Below, in pieces: positions 1 through 5,798 of a stretch of 9,660 nucleotides of DNA (position 1 is its first letter; every line of letters starts with the position of its first letter). The translations under genes and the position numbers were made by a program. The notes under the pieces are model-generated. The model was not told the DNA's origin. It ran no database searches and saw only the letters and a list, made by a program, of their open reading frames with translations. The stretch is taken from NCBI GenBank assembly GCA_900772035.1, contig CAAGQE010000289.1, positions 1 to 9,660 on the forward strand, given 5' to 3'. The DNA is from Candidatus Gastranaerophilales bacterium. GTDB taxonomy: Bacteria > Cyanobacteriota > Vampirovibrionia > Gastranaerophilales > Gastranaerophilaceae.

Positions 1-1078
1 AATCATTTTTATGGTAGACGGCAAAGACGGTCTCAATCCGATTGACGAAGATATCGCAAACATTTTGAGAAGAAGCGACAAGCCGATTTACCTTGCGGTA
101 AACAAAATTGATACTTCCGAAAAATTTGCTCACGCGGCAGAATTTTATACCCTCGCTTTAGGCGACCCTTATCCGATTTCGGCACTTCACGGCTCTGGCG
201 GAGTGGGCGACCTTTTGGACGACATTACGGAAGACTTTGAAGTATTAAAAGAAGACGAAGAAGACGTCAACCGTCCTATCAGAATTGCAATCGTCGGAAA
301 GCCGAATGCGGGCAAATCCTCAATCGTCAACGCACTTTTGGGCAAAGACCGCTGCATTGTCTCGGACATTTCAGGCACAACTCGCGACACAATCGACTCG
401 CTCGTAAAATACGAAAAAGAAGACTTCGTCCTCGTTGACACGGCAGGAATCAGAAAAAAAGCCAAGGTTGACTGGGGGATAGAAAAATTTGCAGTAGCAA
501 GAGCCATAAAAGCAATCAGAGATTGTGACGTAGCCGTTTTGGTAATTGATGCAACAGACGGCTTGACCGATCAAGACAAAAAAATTGCCTCTATCGTAAC
601 CGAAGCAGGCAAAGGTATGATTGTTGCAATCAACAAATGGGATTTAATCGAAAACAAACAATCTTCAACCATCAACAAATTTGAAGACGAAATCGAACAA
701 CAAGCGCCGTTTTTGCACTACGTTCCGAAAATCTTTATCAGCGCAGTTACAAAACAAAGACTTGTAAGCATTTACAAGGAAGCAAAAAAAGTTTGGGAAC
801 AATGCACAAAACGCGTTTCCACAAGCATTTTGAACAAAGTTATCTCGGACGCATACGCAATGGTTCCGCCCGATACAATCAAAAACAAACGCTTGAAGAT
901 TTACTACACAACTCAAGTGAAAGTTGCACCGCCCTCTTTCGCATTCTTCGTAAACAAAGAAGAATTAATGAAAGACAGTTACAAACGTTACCTCGAAAAC
1001 AGAATGAGAGAATCATTCGGTTTCTTCGGTACACCAATCAGACTTGCAGTAAGAGAAAAATCAGATAAGGAAAGATAA
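1..1078 (+). CDS. der: Ribosome-assembly GTPase Der (EngA), 5' truncated
   Basis: Der is a double-GTPase that binds the 50S subunit and is needed for its late assembly in the cytoplasm. The reading frame is open from base 2, so the true start lies upstream; roughly the first 85 residues of a protein of about 440 are missing. Counting from the first in-window Met (base 11), the end of GTPase domain 1 is visible as NKID (31-34) and SALHG (58-62). An acidic linker (about 77-87) follows. Domain 2 is complete: P-loop GKPNAGKS (96-103), SGTTRD switch I, DTAG (143-146) and NKWD (208-211). The rest is the C-terminal KH-like domain, ending near GTPIRLAVREK. The order GTPase-GTPase-KH is diagnostic of Der. 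The stop overlaps the plsY start by one base (TAATG), so the two are translationally coupled. Nothing is broken apart from the window edge. Confidence 0.97.
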   Translation, partial: IIFMVDGKDGLNPIDEDIANILRRSDKPIYLAVNKIDTSEKFAHAAEFYTLALGDPYPISALHGSGGVGDLLDDITEDFEVLKEDEEDVNRPIRIAIVGKPNAGKSSIVNALLGKDRCIVSDISGTTRDTIDSLVKYEKEDFVLVDTAGIRKKAKVDWGIEKFAVARAIKAIRDCDVAVLVIDATDGLTDQDKKIASIVTEAGKGMIVAINKWDLIENKQSSTINKFEDEIEQQAPFLHYVPKIFISAVTKQRLVSIYKEAKKVWEQCTKRVSTSILNKVISDAYAMVPPDTIKNKRLKIYYTTQVKVAPPSFAFFVNKEELMKDSYKRYLENRMRESFGFFGTPIRLAVREKSDKER

Positions 1079-1695
1079 TGACAATAACGACTTTAGCAAT
1101 CATTAAAGTTGCAATCGCAGCAATCGTGGCATATTTAATCGGTTCAATTCCGACAGGATATTTAATCGTAAAAGGATTTACGGGACAAGACATAAGACAA
1201 GTCGGCAGCGGCTCGACAGGTGCAACCAACGTAAAACGCGTTATGGGCAAAAAATGGTTCTTTATCGTAATGCTTTTAGATGCTTTAAAAGGCGCGGTTC
1301 CCGTACTTTTGGCAACATATATTCCGTTTTTGCATTCAAATTCGGGCATCACGGCGGTAATCGCAGCTGCGTTAGTCCTTATCGGACACAGCAAGTCGAT
1401 TTTCTTGGGCTTCACAGGCGGAAAATCCGTAGCATCAGGTGTCGGAACGATTTTGGCACTCTCATTGCCCGTCGGATTGAGCATTGCCGTAATTTGGGGC
1501 ATAATAACTTACATTTCAAGATACGTTTCTTTAGGCTCAATCATCGCTATCGCTCTTTCGCCGATTTTGATGTATCTTTTCCATAAACCGATTGCCTACA
1601 TCGTATATTGCATTATCGGCGCTATTTACATCATTTGGCTCCACAGAGAAAATATCAAAAGATTAATTAACGGAAACGAAAATAAGGTCAGATAA
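1078..1695 (+). CDS. plsY: Acyl-phosphate:glycerol-3-phosphate acyltransferase PlsY
   Basis: PlsY is an integral membrane enzyme that moves the acyl group of acyl-phosphate onto sn-glycerol 3-phosphate. This makes lysophosphatidic acid, the first step of phospholipid synthesis in most bacteria. The 205-residue length is normal for the family. The conserved cytosolic motifs are present in order: GSIPTGYL (22-29), GSGSTGATNVKR (43-54, glycerol-phosphate site), GGKSVASGVG (114-123, the phosphate-binding loop; many homologues have GGKGVAT here) and LHRENIKRL (188-196). Long hydrophobic stretches between them fit the multi-pass fold. The start ATG shares its first base with the der stop, and the gene's own stop overlaps the next start in the same way, so it is the middle gene of a coupled three-gene operon. 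Confidence 0.97.
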   Translation: MTITTLAIIKVAIAAIVAYLIGSIPTGYLIVKGFTGQDIRQVGSGSTGATNVKRVMGKKWFFIVMLLDALKGAVPVLLATYIPFLHSNSGITAVIAAALVLIGHSKSIFLGFTGGKSVASGVGTILALSLPVGLSIAVIWGIITYISRYVSLGSIIAIALSPILMYLFHKPIAYIVYCIIGAIYIIWLHRENIKRLINGNENKVR

Positions 1696-2093
1696 TGATA
1701 GATTTTAATTTCAACAAAATAATCTACGGTGCGATTCCGAACTTTTTCAATTTGTGCAAAAGTTTTTCTTTTGCCGCATTGGCTACTGCAACAATCGAAA
1801 CCGTATTTTTTGCAACGTTGAAATTTCACAAGAAAAACTTCTTATACTACGTTTTCTTTGTGAACATAATCACAAATTTGGTGCTTAATATAACTCTCGC
1901 GTACACGTCAACAAGCGCAAGAAATATCCTTATCGGAGAAATTTGCGTAATTCTCGTTGAATTTCTCGCTTTTATGTATTTTCTCAAGCCGAACAAGAAA
2001 AATGTCGCAAACCTTTTCTGGATGACCGCTTTGGCTAACATTTTGAGTTTTTGCGTCGGTCTGATTTTTGACAGTATAACAGGTGTTCTTTAG
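1695..2093 (+). CDS. Small four-helix membrane protein, unknown function
   Basis: This 132-residue hydrophobic protein is not recognised. Four likely transmembrane segments can be seen at about residues 22-42, 48-70, 77-97 and 105-127. They are separated by short basic loops (KFHKK, KPNKK) that favour cytoplasmic placement of those loops. No signal peptide, catalytic motif or metal site is visible. The segment VNIITNLVLN resembles the NxxTNxxLN signature seen in small uncharacterised membrane proteins of other bacteria, but that is a recollection rather than a search result. The ATG overlaps the plsY stop by one base (TAATG), which supports both the start and translation as third gene of the der-plsY operon. 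Codon use matches its neighbours. A membrane or envelope role beside phospholipid synthesis is possible but unproven. Confidence 0.8.
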   Translation: MIDFNFNKIIYGAIPNFFNLCKSFSFAALATATIETVFFATLKFHKKNFLYYVFFVNIITNLVLNITLAYTSTSARNILIGEICVILVEFLAFMYFLKPNKKNVANLFWMTALANILSFCVGLIFDSITGVL

Positions 2094-2267
2094 TATTTTT
2101 ATCAACATGCAAACCCATGCACCGCAAGTGTTAAACATGTTTGTTGCGAAATGTAACAATTTGAGCACATGCTGAAATTGAGGGTATAGAAAATGTTTTT
2201 ATATAAGTAAGGATATACAAATTATATCAGAGAGAGTTGTATATCGTAATTGATAGAGGGACAGAGT
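2094..2267 (+). promoter_or_regulatory. Intergenic leader/promoter region of the repeat-protein gene
   Basis: This gap of 174 bases holds no credible gene. The best sigma-70-like promoter is TTGAGG (2178-2183), an 18-base spacer, then TATAAG (2202-2207). It would start transcription near 2213 and give a leader of about 55 bases. An inverted repeat GATATA-N5-TATATC (2212-2228) sits right at the predicted start, with another TATATC at 2242-2247. A perfect ten-base palindrome AAACATGTTT lies at 2133-2142. No clear intrinsic terminator closes the upstream der operon, so read-through is possible. The promoter is a visual prediction. Confidence 0.4.
2255..2261 (+). promoter_or_regulatory. Shine-Dalgarno site fixing the repeat-protein start
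   Basis: AGAGGGA lies six bases before the ATG at 2268. This favours ATG 2268 over the in-frame TTG at 2250, which has only a purine stretch about 13 bases upstream and would place this ribosome site inside the coding region. Confidence 0.7.
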
Positions 2268-2621
2268 ATGGGTTTAGGTTTATCATTCGGACATTTTTCA
2301 ATGGGTTCAGGCAGAAATGCTAATTTGAACAATAATAACAATAATAATAATTCTTTCAACAATAATTCAGAAACGGCCGGCAGCTTAGCATTCAATGGCG
2401 AAAGCGCAGGAAGCTTAGCTTTTACGGGTGAAAGTGCGGGTTCGTTGGCATTTGTAAACGGTGAAACGGCAGGCAGTTTGGCATTCTCCGGAGAGTCAGC
2501 AGGAAGCTTAGCTTTCAATGGCGAAAGCGCCGGAAGTTTAGCATTCCTCGGAGAAAGTGCAGGCAGCCTTGCTTCGTCTAGTGATTCTACTGATTGCAGC
2601 AGTTTCAGTGCATTTGCTTAA
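2268..2621 (+). CDS. Low-complexity protein with seven AGSLAF repeats (possible RiPP precursor)
   Basis: No known family is recognised. The 117-residue product has four parts: a Gly/Ser-rich N-terminus (MGLGLSFGHFSMGSG) without charges suited to a signal peptide; an Asn tract (eight Asn at 21-28, then three more); seven tandem units of consensus GE(S/T)AGSLAFx (about 34-102); and a Ser-rich tail with the only cysteine (TDCSSFSAFA). AGSL is invariant in all seven units and AGSLAF in six. The linker residue varies (N, T, VN, S, N, L). There is no predicted transmembrane helix. The gene has its own likely promoter and terminator and lies directly upstream of a radical SAM gene. That setting, the small size and the repeated cores suggest a multi-core peptide substrate. 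Alternatives are a surface or structural repeat protein, or a beta-solenoid-like fold. That it is a real gene is well supported by codon patterns; its role is open. Confidence 0.75.
   Translation: MGLGLSFGHFSMGSGRNANLNNNNNNNNSFNNNSETAGSLAFNGESAGSLAFTGESAGSLAFVNGETAGSLAFSGESAGSLAFNGESAGSLAFLGESAGSLASSSDSTDCSSFSAFA
2328..2351 (+). repeat. Poly-Asn AAT/AAC triplet tract
   Basis: Eight consecutive Asn codons, mixing AAC and AAT, sit inside the repeat-protein gene; three more follow at 2358-2366 after Ser-Phe. The tract separates the N-terminal region from the repeats and looks like a flexible spacer. Slippage in threes would change its length without breaking the frame. Confidence 0.9.
2367..2573 (+). 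repeat. Seven tandem 30-base coding repeats (GESAGSLAFx)
   Basis: The units begin at 2367, 2397, 2427, 2460, 2490, 2520 and 2550. All are 30 bases except the third, which has one extra codon (VN linker), and the last, which degenerates after SLA into a Ser-rich tail. The amino-acid core E(S/T)AGSLAF is kept while the DNA drifts: the first Ser of SLAF is AGC, AGC, TCG, AGT, AGC, AGT, AGC, and the Leu is TTA, TTG or CTT. This is a protein repeat and not a CRISPR array. Confidence 0.95.
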
Positions 2622-2631
2622 TGAATTATTA

Positions 2632-2647
2632 GGGAGTAAAAACTCCC
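2632..2647 (+). other. Small RNA hairpin after the repeat gene
   Basis: GGGAGT (2632-2637) and ACTCCC (2642-2647) form a perfect six-pair stem with an AAAA loop, just after the stop codon. There is no T tract behind it, so it is not a terminator by itself. It could protect the 3' end of the message or simply precede the true terminator 35 bases on. Confidence 0.5.
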
Positions 2648-2682
2648 GCCCCTCTGTATTTAATTAAAACCTTAATAAAATC

Positions 2683-2713
2683 AAAAAAGAGATTAGAAAT
2701 AATCTCTTTTTTG
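2683..2713 (+). terminator. Intrinsic terminator of the repeat-protein gene
   Basis: AAAAAAGAGATTA (2683-2695) pairs perfectly with TAATCTCTTTTTT (2700-2712) around a GAAA tetraloop, with a closing T run. This 13-pair stem should stop most transcripts, separating the repeat gene from the radical SAM gene that follows. The A/T symmetry means it could also act in reverse. Confidence 0.85.
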
Positions 2714-2721
2714 TTGCAAAA

Positions 2722-2751
2722 TTGCCAAAGTTTCGACATCTCTGCTACAAT
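2722..2751 (+). promoter_or_regulatory. Promoter of the single-module radical SAM gene
   Basis: TTGCCA (2722-2727), an 18-base spacer and TACAAT (2746-2751) preceded by TGC, an extended -10. It lies immediately after the terminator and about 20 bases before the ATG, so the leader is very short. The in-frame TTG at 2722, the longest possible start of the downstream gene, is the -35 box itself. Confidence 0.65.
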
Positions 2752-2758
2752 CAAATCC

Positions 2759-2764
2759 GAAGGA
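2759..2764 (+). promoter_or_regulatory. Shine-Dalgarno site fixing the radical SAM start
   Basis: GAAGGA lies eight bases before ATG 2773. It supports this start and a 343-residue product rather than the longer TTG-initiated frame, which would overlap the promoter. Confidence 0.75.
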
Positions 2765-2772
2765 TATTTTTT

Positions 2773-3804
2773 ATGGATTGTCATCTTTTATCACACGGTA
2801 TTTCAGTAGAAAAAGACTCGCTGCACGATTGTTGTTTGGTCAGAACGAGCGAATACTGCGGAAGCCCGTTCATAATCAAACTCAACGATGACAAGACTGT
2901 TGATTGGAACGAGGTTTTTGAGTTAAAAAAATCTCTGAAAGAAGAAAAGAAAAACGACCCTAAAGCCTGCAAAGGTTGCCGTGCGCTTACGGATGAAAAG
3001 AATTACAATGACGGCGATTATATTTCTTACATAAACTTAAATCATTGGAATATCTGCAATTCAAGGTGTATTTATTGCAGCGACGGATATTTTGGCGGAG
3101 ACAAATACTTTAACGTCTATCCGCTTATGAAATCGCTTGCCGATAAAGGTTATATAAACAATTGCGGCGAAGTCACTTTTCAAGGGGGCGAGCCGACCGT
3201 TCTTCCCGAATTTGAAGAACTTCTTACCCTGTTTTTAGAGCAAAAAATCAACATCAGAGTACATTCTTCGGGAATAAAATACTCAAAAGCCTTGGACAAC
3301 GGGATAAAAGACGGGCTTGTAACCGTCGTGATTTCACCCGACACGGGAATAAAAGAGACTTACGAAAAAATCAAACGCGTTCCATGCTTTGACAAAGTTT
3401 GGGCAAACATTGAAACTTATGCCAAAAATCGCAAAAATCCCGAAAATGTAAAAGCGAAATTCATCATCACTCCGGGGGTGAACGACTCAATTGAAGAAAT
3501 AGACAAATTCATCAAAAAAGCGCTTTCTGTCGGGCTGACAAACATTATTTGGGAAGTCGAAGGACGATATGCAGGCTTGTGCAATTACGATGCACCTCAC
3601 GTTTGTATGCTCATAGATTACGCGTTGGATGCGGCGAAGAAAGCGGGATTAAATGACGAATTTTACGACGGCGCGATGTACTGCATGAAAAATCGAACGC
3701 TTCCGAAACAAGAATTTTCGACAAAAACCGAACTCAAAAAAGCCTACAATCTTTTGAAGAAAAAATATAAAGACAAAAATCCCGATTATATTTCATTTTC
3801 TTAA
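2773..3804 (+). CDS. Radical SAM enzyme with N-terminal auxiliary cysteine (twitch/SPASM-like) region
   Basis: This is a 343-residue radical SAM enzyme. The SAM-binding 4Fe-4S motif is CNSRCIYC (C95, C99, C102), followed by the glycine motif GGEP (138-141) and a TIM-barrel-like series of strands (for example VVISPD at 185-190). Ahead of it lie C3, C20-C21 and a CKGC pair (C66, C69). This fits an auxiliary cluster domain of the SPASM/twitch kind placed at the N-terminus instead of the usual C-terminus. The reaction and substrate cannot be read from the sequence. Related auxiliary-cluster enzymes modify peptides, proteins or small molecules. The gene directly follows the AGSLAF-repeat gene but has its own promoter. 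It is most similar to the first half of the tandem enzyme at 5799, sharing HSSGIKYSK and a 17-residue identity block. Function beyond radical SAM chemistry is unassigned. Confidence 0.9.
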   Translation: MDCHLLSHGISVEKDSLHDCCLVRTSEYCGSPFIIKLNDDKTVDWNEVFELKKSLKEEKKNDPKACKGCRALTDEKNYNDGDYISYINLNHWNICNSRCIYCSDGYFGGDKYFNVYPLMKSLADKGYINNCGEVTFQGGEPTVLPEFEELLTLFLEQKINIRVHSSGIKYSKALDNGIKDGLVTVVISPDTGIKETYEKIKRVPCFDKVWANIETYAKNRKNPENVKAKFIITPGVNDSIEEIDKFIKKALSVGLTNIIWEVEGRYAGLCNYDAPHVCMLIDYALDAAKKAGLNDEFYDGAMYCMKNRTLPKQEFSTKTELKKAYNLLKKKYKDKNPDYISFS

Positions 3805-3808
3805 ATTT

Positions 3809-3839
3809 TTGAGTTTTTCGGGCTTATTTATGCTAAAAT
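3809..3839 (+). promoter_or_regulatory. Promoter of the gatC-pyrG-radical SAM operon
   Basis: TTGAGT (3809-3814), a rather long 19-base spacer and TAAAAT (3834-3839) preceded by TGC, an extended -10 much like the one before the upstream radical SAM gene. The predicted leader is about 18 bases with GGAG at 3855-3858. No convincing terminator separates it from the preceding gene, so read-through from the upstream promoter may also contribute. Confidence 0.5.
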
Positions 3840-3863
3840 TTTCTCGGAAAGTTTGGAGAAAAT

Positions 3864-4145
3864 ATGATTACAAAAGATGATGTAAGACACGTTGCAAAAT
3901 TAGCAAGATTAGAACTTACGGAAGAAGAAACCGAAAAATATTCAAAGCAATTAGGCGATATTTTAAAATACGTTGAACAAATGAACGAAGTTGACACAAC
4001 AGGTATCGAGCCGATGCCTCACGCTATCCCCGTAACAAACGTTATGAGAGAAGATGTTGTGAAATACGAACAAACAAAAGAAGAACTTATGCAAAATGCG
4101 CCTTTGGAAGAAGACGGATTTTTCAGAGTTCCCAAAATCAACTAA
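3864..4145 (+). CDS. gatC: Asp/Glu-tRNA amidotransferase subunit C (GatC)
   Basis: GatC is the small subunit that holds GatA and GatB together in the amidotransferase. That complex turns Glu-tRNA(Gln) and/or Asp-tRNA(Asn) into the amidated forms. The 93-residue length is typical. The sequence shows the family pattern: an N-terminal helix VRHVAKLARLELTEEE, a second helix with QLGDILKYVEQMNEVDT, the GIEPMPHAIP turn, then REDVV and the C-terminal FFRVPKI. GGAG five bases upstream supports the ATG. No gatA or gatB is in the window; gatC is instead the first gene of an operon with pyrG, 27 bases downstream. Dispersed gat genes are known in several lineages, including cyanobacterial relatives. Confidence 0.96.
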   Translation: MITKDDVRHVAKLARLELTEEETEKYSKQLGDILKYVEQMNEVDTTGIEPMPHAIPVTNVMREDVVKYEQTKEELMQNAPLEEDGFFRVPKIN

Positions 4146-4172
4146 TCGACAAATTAAGAATGGAATTTTGAT

Positions 4173-5792
4173 ATGACTAAATATATTTTCATTACGGGCG
4201 GAGTTGTGTCCTCGCTCGGAAAGGGGATTGTAGCGGCAAGTTTGGGAAAACTTCTCAAGGCGAGAGGTTTTTCGGTTGTTATACAAAAATTTGACCCTTA
4301 TATTAACGTAGACCCGGGAACAATGAGTCCGTTCCAACACGGCGAAGTTTTCGTTACCGATGACGGTGCGGAAACCGATCTTGACCTCGGTCACTACGAA
4401 AGATTTACAGACACAAATTTAGGTCATATCAACAACGTAACATCAGGAAGCATCTACCAAACGGTTATTCAAAAAGAACGCAGAGGAGACTACCTCGGCG
4501 CAACCGTTCAGGTAGTTCCGCATATTACGAACGAAATTAAGGCAAGAATAAACAAAGCGACAAAACAATTTAACCCTGATTTTCTCATTACGGAAATCGG
4601 CGGTACAATCGGCGACATAGAAAGTTTGCCCTTTATCGAAGCAATCAGACAGTTCCGCACGGAAATCGGCTTTGGAAACTCGTTAAGCATTCACGTAACG
4701 TTGCTTCCTTACTTGCCGACATCGGGCGAAATCAAAACAAAACCGTCACAACACAGCGTTGCGACCCTCAGAAGTTACGGCATTCAACCCGAAGTTTTGG
4801 TTTGCAGAACGTCAATGGAAGTGCCGAAAAAAGAACTCGAAAAACTCGCGCTTTTCTGCTCGGTTGCACAAGATGCCGTTATCGAATGTCGTGATATGAC
4901 AAGTATTTACGAAGTTCCTTTGGCGCTTGAAGAACAAAACCTTGCAGCAGTCGTTTTGAACAGACTTCAAATGCCCGACAACCGCGACGCGGATTTGACG
5001 GAATGGATTAAATTAAACGACAGAATAAAAAATCCGAAACAAACATTCAAAATCGCAATTGCAGGAAAATACACAGACCTTTCGGATGCTTACATCTCGG
5101 TTGTAGAAAGTTTAAAGCACGCAGGCTACACTCATAGTGCGAAAATCGACATCAAATGGATTGCCTCGGACGAATGCGTAAACGACGAAGAAACGAAGAA
5201 AATTCTTCAAGACGTTGATGCGTTGGTTGTCCCCGGCGGCTTTGGAGTAAGAGGCATTGAAGGTAAACTCAACGCAATTAAATATGCAAGAGAAAACAAC
5301 CTGCCGTTCTTGGGCTTGTGCCTCGGTATGCAATGTGCGGTTATCGAGTTTGCAAGACACGTTGTCGGCTTAGAAAACGCTAACAGCACGGAATTTAACG
5401 AAGGCACCCCGTATCCCGTAATCGACCTTATGACAGAGCAAAAACACATTGAAGGCTACGGCGCGACAATGCGTTTGGGTCAATTTGAATGCCGTGTTTT
5501 GAAAGGTTCAAAAGCGCATCAGGCTTACGGCAAGGATGTAATCTTTGAACGCCACAGACACAGATATGAAGTCAACAACGAATACAAACAAATGATTGCG
5601 GACAAAGGTTTGGTATTCTCCGGTGTTTCGCCCGACGGAATGCTTTGCGAAATGATTGAATACCCGAAAAACGACTGGTTCGTTGCGTGCCAATTCCACC
5701 CCGAATTTAAGTCTCGCCCCGAACACCCGCATCCTTTGTTCCAAGGTTTAATTGACGCGGTAGCACAAAGAAAAACCAAACAAGAGAATTAA
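4173..5792 (+). CDS. pyrG: CTP synthase
   Basis: CTP synthase makes CTP from UTP, ATP and glutamine, the last step of pyrimidine nucleotide synthesis. The 539 residues match the usual length of about 545. The N-terminal synthase domain opens with [15 protein letters not shown] (P-loop, K17) and contains [24 protein letters not shown] and [12 protein letters not shown], involved in Mg-nucleotide binding. The C-terminal class I glutamine amidotransferase domain has PGGFGVRG (oxyanion region), the nucleophile C383 in LGLCLGMQ, and H509 and E511 in FHPEF, completing the catalytic triad. Everything expected is present and the gene looks fully functional. It follows gatC by 27 bases with no promoter between. 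The radical SAM gene after it begins six bases past its stop. Regulation by CTP/GTP allostery is known for the family but not visible here. Confidence 0.98.
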   Translation: MTKYIFITGGVVSSLGKGIVAASLGKLLKARGFSVVIQKFDPYINVDPGTMSPFQHGEVFVTDDGAETDLDLGHYERFTDTNLGHINNVTSGSIYQTVIQKERRGDYLGATVQVVPHITNEIKARINKATKQFNPDFLITEIGGTIGDIESLPFIEAIRQFRTEIGFGNSLSIHVTLLPYLPTSGEIKTKPSQHSVATLRSYGIQPEVLVCRTSMEVPKKELEKLALFCSVAQDAVIECRDMTSIYEVPLALEEQNLAAVVLNRLQMPDNRDADLTEWIKLNDRIKNPKQTFKIAIAGKYTDLSDAYISVVESLKHAGYTHSAKIDIKWIASDECVNDEETKKILQDVDALVVPGGFGVRGIEGKLNAIKYARENNLPFLGLCLGMQCAVIEFARHVVGLENANSTEFNEGTPYPVIDLMTEQKHIEGYGATMRLGQFECRVLKGSKAHQAYGKDVIFERHRHRYEVNNEYKQMIADKGLVFSGVSPDGMLCEMIEYPKNDWFVACQFHPEFKSRPEHPHPLFQGLIDAVAQRKTKQEN

Positions 5793-5798
5793 CGGACA

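Noticed and set aside
2107..2175. 22-codon open frame (MQTHAPQVLNMF...) in the intergenic region
   Set aside because: It has no ribosome-binding site, no recognisable features, and lies upstream of the likely promoter.
2222..2518. Antisense open frame with KLPA-SP repeats opposite the repeat gene
   Set aside because: It is the mirror image of the coding repeats, with no ribosome site, and its apparent periodicity is inherited from the + strand gene.
2367..2573. CRISPR-like array with 30-base periodicity
   Set aside because: The units are contiguous, with no unique spacers, stay in one reading frame, and vary at synonymous sites; they are protein repeats.
2722..2772. TTG-initiated N-terminal extension of the radical SAM gene
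   Set aside because: It coincides with the promoter -35/-10 boxes, and a good ribosome site precedes ATG 2773.
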